Origin: Spinacia oleracea
Taxonomy: Eukaryota > Streptophyta > Magnoliopsida > Caryophyllales > Amaranthaceae
DNA: 64,000 bases
Direction of reading: 5' to 3'
Assembly: GCF_020520425.1 (NCBI RefSeq)
Contig: NC_079492.1
Coordinates: 60,883,042-60,947,041, forward strand
The position numbers were made by a program, and so were the translations under genes. Below, piece after piece: positions 12,662 to 24,439 of the stretch. Below the pieces are notes generated by a model. It saw only the letters and a program-made list of their open reading frames with translations, was not told the origin of the DNA and did no database searches. How positions within the stretch are numbered: the first letter of the stretch is position 1; every line of letters begins with the position of its first letter.

Positions 12662-13474
12662 AAATTTGACAGGCTTAAGTCGTATCACCTAATAAAAAAT
12701 AAACTAAGTCCACTAGCTAGGTATCAAGGGAAGTCAGGATCGAATCCACAGGGAAACAATGTTCTTTCTACTATTAATCAATTAGACTAGACTATTGGGA
12801 ACAAGAGTTGGTTTGATGGTTTGCTAAAACTACGGCGATAATTAAACAACTAGGAATCAATATATTAAGGAATCTAGGGCATAGGTTCACCAACAGATAA
12901 CAATCCAGGACAATAAACAATCACGATAATCAACAAAGTAATTAATTAGACTAGCATGCTCTCTCGAATCAATACTAATCATAGACTTAGAATTAACGGG
13001 CTCTCGCTACGTATTAACTCTAATTCCACCTATTGACACAAGCCTAAACATCAAATTGCATCTCTCGAATCTTAACTTGATATTGCATAACTACCACAAT
13101 TAAACCTGCGCAAATCTAATTGTATAGTGAAATAAACCAATCAATAGGAATTAATTACAATGCCAACAATCACAATTATTCAATATCCCTTCATATTATT
13201 CAAGGATCCCCAAACCCTAGAAAATAGACTACTCAAGCATATTAACAATAAACAAAGCAATTAACATGATGGGAAACATGATTATAGCAAAACAAAGAAT
13301 TGAGATAAAAAACAATACCTAATTGAAGAACAATGGAAATAGAAAGCTTGAATTTTTATTGAATTTGAAACTAAGTGTTTTGAACTAATTTAGAGAGAAA
13401 ACAAAGCTAAGAGAAAATAAACTAAGGGGCTAATACTACAAATAAAGGTGTCCACTAAAAATAATCAAGCCTAG

Positions 13475-13482
13475 TATTTATA
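13475..13482 (-). promoter_or_regulatory. LTR TATA box, Element B 5' LTR
   Basis: TATAAATA on the minus strand, the same context as 7142-7149. This copy would drive the element transcript. Confidence 0.55.
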
Positions 13483-13545
13483 GTTTGCCCATAAAAATAA
13501 AGAAAACCGGAAGAAAACCGCGCCTAAAGCATGCTGGGTTGTCGT

Positions 13546-13725
13546 CGCCCGGTCGGGCAGCCTTCCGCCCGTCGGGCGACCAGCTCGAAATCCGCCCGTC
13601 GGGCGCAGGTCTGCCCGCCGGGCGGAGGGAGACATTCTGGAAATCATCGGCACGCGACCGTTCGGGCAGCTCCCGCCCGTCGGACAGACGATTGCCCGTC
13701 GGGCAGCCATTCGCCCGCCGGGTGC
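13546..13725 (-). repeat. GC-rich palindromic module in U3 of Element B 5' LTR
   Basis: Counterpart of 7210-7395. Several palindromes are changed relative to the other LTR (for example CGACCGTTCGGGC for CGCCCGGTCGGGC), so changes cluster in this CpG-rich block. Confidence 0.85.
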
Positions 13726-14289
13726 GCGTACAACTGCACGATCCTCTATCTTTATAACGCCATATCTCCTTTGTTATTCGTCGGAATTAGGAGAGTGACC
13801 ATTCGTTGGAAAGCTATTGAAGTCTAGAATCCAACCCAATTATAATCTCTTTATTTGGAGTTGTAGAAGGTAAGTTATGATCAAAAGAGTAGACGAGTGT
13901 CGGTTTTCTAGTTCTTTCACTATCCACTTTGCTCGAAAACTCTTCCAACTCAGTGTGTGTGCTCTCGAAAGTAAATAATCTCTTGTATTGATTCAAATGA
14001 GTAAGAAATGTACAAAAATATGATAATTCCTACAATGATGAACCTGAAACTACAAACACACTACAAGGAGCACATTAGTACTAAAAATCGCTCCGAAGAG
14101 CTCATTTGAGATCAAAAAGTACTAAGGGACGGGGGTAAAAACACTATAAAATATGAACATATCACTTATGTACGTGGTTGGGATAACAACACCCCATTCT
14201 ATGAGGTAATCAAATTAGCAACCTTATCTATCAATTAATTGAAATGCAAACGTTTTGAATCCATACAATCAATATAATAGGTAGACCCA

Positions 14290-15440
14290 AATATTATCCA
14301 AACTCAGCCATTTGTGGCATCCTTAATATTGATTTGAAAAGTTTCTGCGGCGGAAGAGAAGTATTTGGTCTGAACTTGATAAAAGATTTTGCAAGATTTA
14401 GTTGTTGACTTGAAATTCGACAATAATGATCTAGAATACCACCAATATTTGTGCATGATTTTTGCGTTGCTCGAAAAATCATTGCATCATTAGCGAAAAA
14501 CAAGTGCATAATCTTTGGAGCTTGTCTTGCAAGTTTTATACCTTGGAATAACCTAATATCTTGACCTAAAGTTAACATACGTCCAAGTATATCCATGTAA
14601 AATAGGAAAAAATACGGAGACAAAGGATCTCCTTGTCGTAATCCACACTTAGGCCTGAAGTGTGGTGAAGTTCTCCCATTAATAAGAACTTTAAATGAAA
14701 ATGTTGAAATGCACTGGTATATCAATTGAATCCACGTAGAAGGGAAACCATAAGCTTTAAGAACACGCAATGAAAACCCCAGTGTATTCGATCATATGCT
14801 TTGCTCATATCAATCTTAGTCGCAACCAAGCTTGGACCTGAAGCCTTCCTTCCATTTATAAAATGTAAAATATCATGGGTGAGTAAGATATTGTCACTCA
14901 TATATCGGCCCAGTATGAATGATGTTGTGGTTCATCAATTAGAACATCTAGGATAAACTTCATCCTGTTAACCAAACATTTTGACGCACAATTGTAAACA
15001 GTGTTACATAAGCTTAAAGGACAAAGTTGATTTACCTTCATGAGAAGCAATCTTCGGAATCATAACTACCAGGGAATATATGAATTCCATTCTTTCAGCA
15101 AATGACGGTTTTGAAAAAGCTTTGTATTCCAACCACTGAGCTTTCCACTGTCTCCCAATGTTTCTTAAAAACCTCAACTTTCATGCCATTCGGACCTTGA
15201 GATTTCGATCCTTTCATATCAAACACATCCTTGGTAATTTCCGGTACTGAAATAGGCACTGTTAGCATATTAATATCATTATTTGATAGTTCAGCCAAAT
15301 TCATCTCTCGTAATACATAACCAACTTCATTGTAGTTTATAGTTGAACCATATGTCTTGAAAACCATCTTCAGATTATCTACCACAAGTTGTTGAACATT
15401 GTCTTGACCTTCGTTTAAAATTCCGTGAAAATCCCATAAC
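14290..15440 (-). pseudogene. L1-type LINE reverse transcriptase fragment
   Basis: On the minus strand, 15095-15385 reads a segment upstream of the reverse transcriptase core (MKGSKSQGPNGMKVEVFKKHW, matching the family's KAPGPDG region) and 14294-14770 reads the core (KCGLRQGDPLSPYFFLFYMD). Between them about 320 bp align only in pieces. The catalytic box reads FFANDAMIF where FADD is expected, so one essential aspartate is gone. Endonuclease and 3' end are missing. This is a truncated, dead LINE. Confidence 0.8.
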
Positions 15441-15989
15441 CTAAAAACCTCATTTCTTTTTTGACTTTTTTTAACCTTCGAGAAAAGAAACTTTGAAGGG
15501 CAATCACCACTTGCAATCCCGTAACCTTAAAACAATAAAATAGGTAGAGAAATGGGGGCAAGGAAGAGAGAGAGTGAAACCATTTAAGATTTGGTTTCAT
15601 GAACACCAAATGGAAAACCAATTTCATGCATGGAAAACTTGACACGTGACACATGGAGTACCAAACAATGTTGTTTATTTAAAAAAAATGCAAAGTGACA
15701 TTTTAGAGGTGGTGTTTTAATCACAGAGTGGCATTTTAGAAATAGTGTTGATAAATGTTGTTGGTGTTGGGGAAAGAGAAAAGAGAAAATATTTATTTTA
15801 TTGGTTGGAACTCCAAACTCTTGGTGTTTGATAAACATACATGCTCTTTCGCTCTTAAATGAGCTAGAACACCAAGCTATGAACAACTAGAAAAACAATA
15901 TAAATTCTAAGTTTGACTTCATCCAATTAAAATTTCATATAAAATTAATGTGTCGTATTTCTTTGACATTGTGGTTTTTAATCGTGTTC
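15441..15989. other. Unassigned AT-rich interval
   Basis: Nothing recognisable on either strand. It lies between the LINE fragment and the first ENT copy and could hold a short unclassified element. Confidence 0.4.
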
Positions 15990-16624
15990 CATCAAAATAT
16001 TTCATGGCCTATGAGCCCCAACCAATCAAGGCGAACACTGGAAAGTATATCGCCTAAAAGGAATAACACCAACAAATTCCCCAACGCGTTCTGCTCTGGT
16101 CCCTACATAAACTAACATCAAAAGTTAGTATTCTCTCCAATTGGTAGAAGGAAAAACCGCGTAGTTTTGTGTTTTTAACCCCTCAAAAAGCACAATTTTA
16201 TAGTTTAAAACACATTTTTATAGCTTAAAATATATTTTTACAGCTTAAAAACAAATACATTCTAACATAACACATTGTAAATAAAAATAACTTATTATCA
16301 AAAGAATGCAATTATCCATTAAGGGAATTTAAATCTACACTTTGGAGGTTCTCAAACTTGAGCGCAAAGAATTTGAAAGGATATGTAAATTGATGTTGGT
16401 TGCTCACCTTTTAGGTTTAGATTTTTTTCTTAATTGGAAGAAGATACTCCGTATCATAGTTTTTGAAAAACATATGTGCCTTAAAATTATAAAAATATGC
16501 TTTAAACTATTTTTCAAGAGTTAAAAAATAAAAAGTGACCTGGTTGCATTTAGCTTTACATGTAGCAGAGTGTACCTTCTAATTTGTTGTATTCTCCATG
16601 TTAAACTGATACACTTACCAACAA

Positions 16625-16695
16625 TATATATTATAATACTTATTTTTTATATATTATATAATAGCATTTTTTATATATAATATAATAACCTTAAA
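16625..16695. repeat. AT-rich tandem palindrome (ENT array)
   Basis: Repeated unit of about 24 bp containing TATATATTATATAATA. The same block sits between the last two exon blocks at 18885-18935 and 22605-22668, and next to the penultimate block at 20625-20700 and 24365-24412. Confidence 0.75.
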
Positions 16696-17440
16696 ATCTA
16701 CATAATATAGATAAGCGAGTTTGTCAAACAACAAACCTTGTAGCCTTTAAGCACGACAGTCAACATACAAACAGTGAGATGGCCATTGGTAAATCCCAAA
16801 TATGGATGTGAGCAGGGTCATCCATCCTTCATCTGCATAATGAACAAAGAGCACACGAACTAGTATCGCAATCATTAGGCCCTTTCGAGACTCCAAATTT
16901 AAGGACTTGATCAGGGAAGTTTATCTTCCAACCAAGTCCAAAACATTATATATGGCAATTAACACTACAATATACCTACAAAAGAAAATTAACAATTTTT
17001 ATTAGCATATGTTTCTCATGTTAACTCTTAGTAATAGACTAGAATACTTGATTAAGTACGAGATATACCATTTGCCTAAAATACGAGCTATATTTTCATA
17101 AAGGAACGAGGAAAAAGTGACAATGTCAACACATAAATAAGGACAAATCCAAAAAATAATCTCAATTTTGATGTAACAATTGTTTCAGTGTTAAACGATC
17201 ATTCACTTTGGCACCATTCTCAACCTGCAATCTTTTTAAGAAACAATATCATGAAAAGTGGATAGGAATTCAGCCGAAATTCAAAAATTCAAGTGAAATG
17301 AACTATTTTAACTTACCGGGTAGATACCAACTGCAACAAAGTCAGTTGTAACAGTTTTAGGCCCCCTTGAGGCTGTTTTGGGGCGGAAGTACTTGACAAT
17401 AGATAACGTAGGAAAATAAAATTGCAGTTTAGATGGTGAA

Positions 17441-18087
17441 CAAGGGTGCATAGTCCTCTACATGCACCCTTTACCAAACTACACATGTTTGAAGGTTTTT
17501 TCAATTTTTAAGGGGGGAAAATAAATTGAAATTAAAACAAAAACCGGTTTATGCATTTAATAAATACATAAAATTAATGCTACTAGATTTTTGGCCTAAC
17601 TAATTCCTACCCAAAAACTTGATTCTCCCTGTGTCCACCTAACATCAATCATTATATCAGTCTCATATTCTCATTTCATCCCAATTTAATCTTATTCCAG
17701 TTGTTAGCACATAAAGATTTTATTTTCAAGACTAGTTATTGTTTTTAAGGTTAGGAAAACATGTTCTTTGTACGTGTGAATGGATTCTCTACTTCTTTTT
17801 ATTTTTCAACATATTGATGTTCTTGTATTAGGTAGACAAATTCTGTTATTCACATCTCCATGTTCTTTTTATCCTTTTCCTTGTTCATTATGAAATAATA
17901 AGATATTCTTTTTTATTTTCCAATCAACTTTATCCAGCAAAATGTTAGGCTTTTGAATTGCACACTTTAAAATAAAAAATAAAATAAAACAAAATAAAAT
18001 AAAATACTTGTAACTATACGTGCGTTTCATTGAAATTACCGCGCCGTTTTGACAAAGGTGCATGGTGCTCTACATGCACTTGTGTCC
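17441..18087. mobile_element. TIR-like insertion 1 in ENT array
   Basis: The left end (GGGTGCATAG..CTCTACATGCACCC) and the inverted right end (GTGCATGTAGAGCACCATGCAC) form imperfect terminal inverted repeats of about 30 bp. The ends fall inside ENT intron sequence. No coding capacity is visible, so it resembles a MITE, but no target duplication is clear. Confidence 0.45.
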
Positions 18088-18699
18088 ACCTTCCACTAAT
18101 TGCACCAGAAGTGGGCAAACTAACAAAGAACGACTGTTGGCGGGCATCACATAGTTAATAAAAAAAGTACTACAAAAAAACGTTATAAAATGGATTAAAA
18201 CAAAAGGTGTAAAAATCATCATGAAACGGAGGTTATCCATATAAAACAAATCAAAAGATTAAGATAAGAAAATAAGCTGATAACTAGAACACATACTTGT
18301 AAAAAGTCCGGAACCATAAAAGCTAAGTCTCCACACATCCCACCTTGGACAAGAGCATCTCCAAGACCAAAACAGCCAACCAGTATTCGAAATCTTACAT
18401 GAGGTTGTAATGGGAAAATAATGAACTTCATTAGGTTGTATTTTCTCAATATTTTAGTCAAAAAGAGCATATTAAAGATATTAAATATTTTAAAAAATTT
18501 ATAAATAAATGGTCAAATAATAATTTTATAATTCTAGCGTAGTTTATGCAAGAAAGAACTCACCCTCTTTAACGACCTAGAACATCAACTATAGAAAACT
18601 TTAAAAAATAATATTAATATAATGTTTGACACCATCCAATTAACAATTCATAAATATGCTTTATGAAACAGGCCATATATTTTTGGCATCATAAATTTT

Positions 18700-20215
18700 A
18701 ATCAAAAGCTCTGTGGCCTATAAGCCACAACCAATCAAGAAAAACAACGGAAAATATGTCTCCTAGAAGAAATAACACCAGCAAATTCCCAAATGCGTTT
18801 TGATCCGGCCCCTGCTTATCAATCGAAAACAAACTTAGTATTAATTTTGTGACCCTTGCCAACAATGTCTTATAAAATATTAATTTTTTATATATTATAT
18901 AATAATACTTCTTATATATTATATAATAACAGTACAATCAACATAGTAGATAAATGAGTGTGTCAAACGACAAACCTTGCAGCCTTTAGGAGTTTAGGTG
19001 CGGCGTTTAACTCACAAACAGTGAGATGATAATTAGTAAATCGATATATGGATGTGAGCAGGATCATCCATCCTTCATCTGCATACTTTGCAGTGAAGTA
19101 AAATGCAGGAACAAAGAGCACACAAGCTAATATCGCAATCATTAGGCCCTTTCGAGACTCCAAATTTAAGCACTTGATAAGGGGAGTGTATCTTCCAACT
19201 AAGTCCAAAACATTGTACATGGAAATTAACACCACATAATACCTATAAAACAAAATTAACAATTTTTATTATCATATGTGTCTCAGGTTAACTTTAGTAA
19301 TATACCAGATGGGTTACTTGATTAGTTACAAGATGTACAATGTAGCTAAATTAAATGTGAGCTCTTGTATTTTAATAGAGGAAACCAGGGAAACTTGACA
19401 ATGTCAATGGATAAATAAGGTACAAATTATAAAATAATCCCAATTCTTACGAAGAATTGTTTAAGTGTTGAAATATTATTCACTTTCGCACCATTCTCAA
19501 CTTATAACATTTTCAAGAATCAATCTCATGAAAAGTGGCTAGAAAATAAAGCCAAAACTGAAAAATGCAAGTGAAATGAACTATTTTTAACTTACTGGGT
19601 TGATACTAGATGCAAAAAGGCCAGCTGCAACTGTTTTAGACCCCTTTGAGGCTGCTTTAGAACAAAAGTACTTAACAATCGACAACTTAGGGAAGTAAAA
19701 GACATACAACAAAATGCACAAAAGCTCAATTGCTATGGAAATAGCCAAAAATAAATTGCAAAAACTGATCATAAATACTTACTTTTATATGGCTATTAGA
19801 GTTCCATTTACAATTTAAGACATGAAGTTCATTTCAATGTTGATCTACATGAGAATTAGATGCAAATATTAAGAATTGTTAAACTTACAAGCATATTTAT
19901 GTAGGCCATTGTGAGTTTTGTCGAACGCTGCTTTTGTCATCATGAGCCTCATACTAGAGGTTAGTGCACCAGAAGTGGCCAAACCAGCAAAGAATGACTG
20001 TTGGGTGGGCAACACAGGGTTGAAACAAAAAATGTACAAAAAAACATTATGAAATGGACTAAAACGTAAAGCGTAAAAATCATTATGAAACAAAGGGAAT
20101 ACATATTATACAAATCAAAAGATCAAGATTAGAAAAATAAGCCAATAAGTAGAACACATACTTGTAAACACTCGGGCACTATTAAAGCGAAGACTCCACA
20201 AATAGATCCATCTCC
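18700..20215 (-). pseudogene. ENT copy 2: equilibrative nucleoside transporter pseudogene
   Basis: The best-preserved copy. Minus-order blocks: 20160-20215 (GVFALIVPECLQ), 19900-20010 (QSFFAGLATSGALTSSMR; TKAAFDKTHNGL), 19587-19772 (ELLCILLYVFYFPKLSIVKY; SKAASKGSKTVAAG), about 19450-19500 (ENGAKVN), 18963-19262 (MYNVLDLVGRYTPLIKCLNL; ESRKGLMIAI; FYFTAKYADEGWMILLTSI) and 18710-18815 (GPDQNAFGNLLVLFLLGD; LDWLWLIGH). Order and spacing match the C-terminal two-thirds of plant ENT proteins. The first transmembrane exons are missing and the region between ENGAKVN and MYNVLD is degraded, so it is unlikely to make a carrier. Confidence 0.82.
18885..18935. repeat. AT-rich tandem palindrome (ENT array)
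   Basis: TATATATTATATAATA-type units between the last two exon blocks of ENT copy 2. Confidence 0.7.
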
Positions 20216-20310
20216 TATACCGAGGGCCTGTGTGCAATAAGTAAGTCTCAGGTTCAATTCCCCGCTCTAATTTGCAATTTTTATTGCCCTCGTAGCTATT
20301 ATTACCCAAT
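20205..20310 (+). repeat. Possible SINE tail with RNA polymerase III B-box-like sequence
   Basis: The plus strand reads GTCTCAGGTTCAATTCC followed by an AT-rich tail. GGTTCAATTCC resembles a tRNA-type B box; 23945-24050 carries the closer match GGTTCAAATCC. No A box or poly-A end is clear, so this is at most a fragment fused to the ENT exon edge. Confidence 0.35.
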
Positions 20311-20624
20311 AACTAGTAATTACGGAGTATATTTAGTGAAGAAGTAAAGTTGGAGGAATTTGGTAGAAACTGTGAGCTGCTAATTGGAGTTACTTTGGTA
20401 ATTACTCCGTATGATGGAACCTTGATTTATCATATCATGAAAGTCTAGGCCTGGTAAAATGGAATTATCTTGTGCATTCAATAATGTTCTAACCGAAATT
20501 TTAGCAAAGTCATATCTATCCAACTTATTACGTAGTACATTTATAAACACAATGATTTTGGGTACTGTGTAATATTTTCGTCAAATCAATATATTAATAA
20601 TGGCAAAACATGCTTCTCAATATT

Positions 20625-20700
20625 TTTTATATATTATGTTATATAATAACATTTTTTATATATTATATAATAACATTTTATATATATATTATATAATATC
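20625..20700. repeat. AT-rich tandem palindrome (ENT array)
   Basis: Three or more TATATATTATATAATA-type units beside ENT copy 3. Confidence 0.7.
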
Positions 20701-20729
20701 CTTAAAATCTACATAATATAGATAAGCGA

Positions 20730-21484
20730 GTTTGTCAAACAACAAACCTTGTAGTCTTTAAGCGCAACAATCAACACATAAACAATGAGATGGCCATTGG
20801 TAGATCCCAATATGGACGTGAGCATGATCATCCGTGCAGAGATTATATTGGTGGCTGGAACAACTTCTTGGTTAATGAATCCATCCTTCATCTGCATAAT
20901 GAACGAAGAGCACACGAGCTAGTATCGCCATCATTAGGCTCTTTCAAGACTCCAAATTTAAGGACTTGATCAGGGGAGTTTATCTTCCAACCAAGTCCGA
21001 AACATTATATAGGCATTTAACACTACAATATACCTACAAAAGAAAATTAACTATTTGTATTATCATATGTTTCTCAAGTTAACTCTTAGTAATAGACTAG
21101 AATACTTGATTATGTGCGAGATATGCCATGTGCCTAAAATGCGAGCTATATTTTCATAAAGGAACCAGGGAAAAGTGTCAATGTCAATACATAAATAAGG
21201 TACAAATCCAGAAGATAATCCCTATTTTAGTGTAGCAACTGTTTCTGTGTTAAACGATCATTCACTTTGGCACCATTATCAACCTGCAATGTGTTTAAGA
21301 AACAATTTATTAGAAGTGGATATGAATTAAAAAATGCAAGTGAAATGAACTATTTTAACTTTACGGGTAGATATCAACTACAAAAGTTAGTTGTAACAAT
21401 TTTAGACCCCTTTGAGGCTGCTTTGGGGCGGAAGTACTTGACAATCGATAACTTACAGAAATATAATCGAAATTTAGATGTTGG
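20730..21484 (-). pseudogene. ENT copy 3: partial nucleoside transporter pseudogene
   Basis: Close match to the left part of copy 1. Blocks: 21360-21470 (remnant of the PKTASKGSKTV region), 20900-21030 (LESRKGLMI region) and 20735-20870 (MIMLTSILGSTNGHLIVYVL). There is no final exon with the LDWLWLIG motif before copy 2 begins. A TIR-like insertion starts at 21485; after it only about 15 bp of ENT sequence (CTTCCACTAATT) remain before copy 4, marking a deletion or recombination junction near 22436. Confidence 0.75.
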
Positions 21485-22421
21485 ACAAGGGTGCATAGTC
21501 CTCTACATACACCCTTTACCAAACTACATAGGTTTGATGGCTTTTGAATTTTTTAGGGAAAAAAAACTGAAATTAAAACAAAAACCGATTTATGCATTTA
21601 ATAAATAAATAAAATTAATGCTACTAGATTTTGCGCCTAACTAATTCCTACCCAACGAACTTTATTCTACTTGTGCTCACCTAACATCAATCATTATATC
21701 AGTCTCATATTCTCATTTAATCCAATTTAATCTTATTCCATTTGTTAGCACATAAAGATTTTATTTTTCAGACTAGTTATTGTTTTTAAGGTTAGGAAAA
21801 CATGTTCTTTGTACGTGTGAATGGTTCTCAACTTCTTTTTATTTTTCAACATATTGATGTTCTTGTATTAGGTAAACATATTCTGTTATTCACATCTCCA
21901 TGTTCTTTTTATCTTTTCCTTGTTCATTATGAAATAATTAAATGTTCTTTTTTATTTTCCAATCAACTTTATCACTAGTTGTTCTTTCGGTTAATAAAAC
22001 ATGTTCTCTCATATCTATATTTGTGTTCTTTTTATACCACTACATACATATTTGTCTAAAAAATTTGATTGCAAATGTGAGTATAATGATATATACGTAC
22101 ACACGTAGTACATTTTTATGCAATTTTCGTCTAAATTAATTTATTTTCCCCGTGTCAAGGTTGCATAAACATGATAAAGAATCAAGAGTTTTTTTTTTTT
22201 TTTTGGCACCCAATCAGATTTTATGGAGATGCAAACATATTTAAAAGGAGATAGTAGAACAAGTTGGTTGCTTATCCAGCAAAATGTTAGGCTTTTGAAT
22301 TGCACACTTTAAAAATAAAAAATAAAAATAAAACAAATTACTTGTAACTATACGTGTGTTGTACTGAAATTACTGCGCCGTTTTGACAAAGGTGCACAGT
22401 GCTCTACATGCACCCGTGTCC
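21485..22421. mobile_element. TIR-like insertion 2 in ENT array
   Basis: Same ends and same position relative to ENT as insertion 1, but about 290 bp longer. The extra sequence (about 22140-22265) includes a T-run at 22191-22204. Probably duplicated together with the ENT unit. Confidence 0.45.
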
Positions 22422-22444
22422 ATCTTCCACTAATTATTTTAATA

Positions 22445-23960
22445 AAAATCTCTGTGGCTTATAAGCCACATCCAATCTAGGAAAACACCGGAAAATATGC
22501 CGCCTAGAAGAAATAACACCAACAAATTTCCAAATGCGTTTTGCTTTGGCCCCTACTTATCAATTAAAAACAAACTTAGTATTCATTTTGTGACCCTTGC
22601 CAACAATATATTATATAATAATAATTTTTTATATATTATAATAATCCTTTTTATATATTATATAATAACAGTACAATCAACATAGTAGATAAATGAGTGT
22701 GTCAAACGACAAACCTTGTAGCCTTTAGGGGTGGTGTTTAACCCACAAACAGTGAGTTGATCATTAGTAAATCTCAATATGGATGTGATCGAGCAGGATC
22801 ATCCATCCTTCATCTGCTGCAGTGAAGTAAAATGCAGGAACAAAGAGCACACTAGCTAGTATCGAAATCATTAGGTCCTTTTGAGTTTTGAGAATCCAAA
22901 TTTAAGCACTTGATCAAGAGAGTGTATCTTCCAACTAAGTCCAAAACATTTTACATGTAAATTAACACCACATAATACCTATAAAAGAAAATTGACAATT
23001 CTTATTATCATATGTGTCTCCAATTAACTTTTAGTAATAAACCAGATGGGTTACTTGATTTATTACAAGATGTACCATTGCCTAATTTAAGTGTGAGCTC
23101 CTATATTTTAATAGAGGAAACCAAGAAAAATTGAAACAATGTCAATGCATATATAAGGTACAAATCCATAAAATAATCTCAGTTCTAACGAAGCAATTGT
23201 TTGAGTGTTGAACGATTATTCACTTTCGCACCATTCTCAACTTGCAACATTTGCAAGAATCAATCTCATGAAAAGTGGCTAGAAAATAAAGCCAAAAATG
23301 AAAAATGCAAGTGAAATGAACTATTTTTAACTTCCTGAGTTGATACCAGATGCAAAAAGGCCAGCTGCAACTATTTTAGACCCCTCTGAGGCTGCTTTGA
23401 AACGGAAGTACTTAACAATCGACAACATAGGAAAGTAAAACACATACAAAAAAAATGCACAATAACTCAATTGTTGTGGAAATAGCCAAAAATAGAATTG
23501 CAAAAAAAAAATTCACAAATACTTACTTTTACATGGGTATTAGAGTTCCATTTACAATTTAAGGCATAAAGTTCATTTCAATGTCGATCTACATGAGAAT
23601 TGGATGTAAATATTAAGAATTATTAGACTTACGGGCACCTTTACGTAGGCCATCATGAGTTTTGTCGAATGCTGCTTTTGTCATCACGAGCCTCATACCA
23701 GAGGTAAGTGCACCAGAAGCGGCCAAACCAGCAAAGAATGACTATTGGGTGGGCAACACAGGGTTGAAACAAAAAATGTACAAAAGAACATTATGAAATG
23801 GACTAAAACGTAATGCGTAAAAATCATTATGAAACAAAGGGAATACATGTTATGCAAATCAAAAGGTCAAGATTAGAAAAATAAGCCAATAAGTAGAACA
23901 CATACTTGTAAAAACCCGGGCACCATTAAAGCCAAGTCTCCACACATAGATCCATCTCCT
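22445..23960 (-). pseudogene. ENT copy 4: equilibrative nucleoside transporter pseudogene
   Basis: Nearly colinear with copy 2, about 3.74 kb away. It has the final exon (22450-22560), the LTSI and LESRKG-type blocks (22710-22980), the PKLPIVKY and KAASEGSK-type block (23330-23500), the SFFAGLAASGALTS and TKAAFDKT-type block (23630-23760) and the block near 23900-23950. It has more indels than copy 2, for example extra bases near 22790 and 22885. Confidence 0.78.
22605..22668. repeat. AT-rich tandem palindrome (ENT array)
   Basis: Same type of unit as at 18885-18935, at the matching site of ENT copy 4. Confidence 0.7.
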
Positions 23961-24050
23961 ATACTGAGGGCTTGTGTGCAATAAGTAAGTCTCAGGTTCA
24001 AATCCCCGCTCCAATTTGCAATTTATATTTCCCTCGTAGCTATGATTACC
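23945..24050 (+). repeat. Possible SINE tail, second copy
   Basis: Duplicate of 20205-20310 with the better B-box match GGTTCAAATCC. It was probably carried along by the ENT tandem duplication. Confidence 0.35.
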
Positions 24051-24364
24051 CAATAACTAGTAATTATGGAGTATAATTAGTGAAGAAGTAAAGTTAGAGG
24101 AATTTTGTAGAAACTGTGAGCTGCTAATTGGAGTTACTTTGGTAATTACTTTGTATGATGGAACCTTGATTTATCATATCATGAAAGTCTAGGCCGGGTT
24201 AAATGGAATTATCTTGTGCAAATAATGTTCTAACCGACATTTTAGCAATGTCATATCTAGCCAACTTATTACGTAGTACATGTATAAATATAATGATTTT
24301 GGGTAATGTGTAATATTTCATTCAAATCAATATATTAATAATGGCAAAACATACTTCTCCGTAT

Positions 24365-24412
24365 TTTTTATATAATATATTATATAATAACATTTTTTAT
24401 ATATTATATAAT
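24365..24412. repeat. AT-rich tandem palindrome (ENT array)
   Basis: Same unit as at 20625-20700, beside ENT copy 5. Confidence 0.65.
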
Positions 24413-24439
24413 AACCTTAAAATCTACATAATATAGATA

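Larger units (their letters stand above)
6367..14164 (-). mobile_element. Element B: non-autonomous Athila/Tat-like LTR retrotransposon, gag-protease only
   Basis: Two matching LTRs (6367-7832, truncated at its left end, and 12667-14164) flank an interior with a tRNA-Asp-type primer site, a gag-protease frame on the minus strand and a purine tract before the 3' LTR. The interior is only about 4.8 kb and shows no reverse transcriptase, RNase H or integrase, so mobility would have needed another element's enzymes. About 45 bp of the 3' LTR are missing where Element A abuts it. The LTRs differ by a few per cent by eye, with many changes in the GC-rich module, so this is older than Elements D and E. 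Confidence 0.85.
12667..14164 (-). repeat. 5' LTR of Element B (1498 bp)
   Basis: Starts TGATATGTTCAT and ends ...CCTGTCA in element orientation and is the complete LTR of the pair. It includes the GC-rich palindromic module (13546-13725) and TATA box (13475-13482). Flanking sequence from 14165 (CTTATG) is not element sequence. Confidence 0.9.
16000..18470 (-). pseudogene. ENT copy 1: equilibrative nucleoside transporter pseudogene
   Basis: Plant ENT proteins are multi-span membrane carriers for nucleosides. Exon-like blocks in minus order: 18290-18470 (PHVRFRILVGCFGLGDA), 18090-18150 (QQSFFVSLPTSGA), 17310-17400 (remnant of the KYFRPKTAS region), 16860-16980 (VLIAIYNVLDLVGR; SLNLESRKGLMIA), 16735-16860 (DEGWM.LLTSI; TNGHLTVC) and 16000-16105 (PEQNALGNLLVLFLLGD; LDWLGLIG). 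Blocks carry in-frame stops and single-base frame changes, for example an extra base near 16785. The N-terminal exons are absent. A TIR-like insertion (17441-18087) splits the copy. Confidence 0.8.

Noticed and set aside
20115-20309. Minus-strand open frame ending in CSTYWLIFLILIF (also 23859-24053) as a small membrane protein
   Set aside because: It spans a B-box-like segment and an ENT exon edge; the apparent conservation comes from the tandem duplication.
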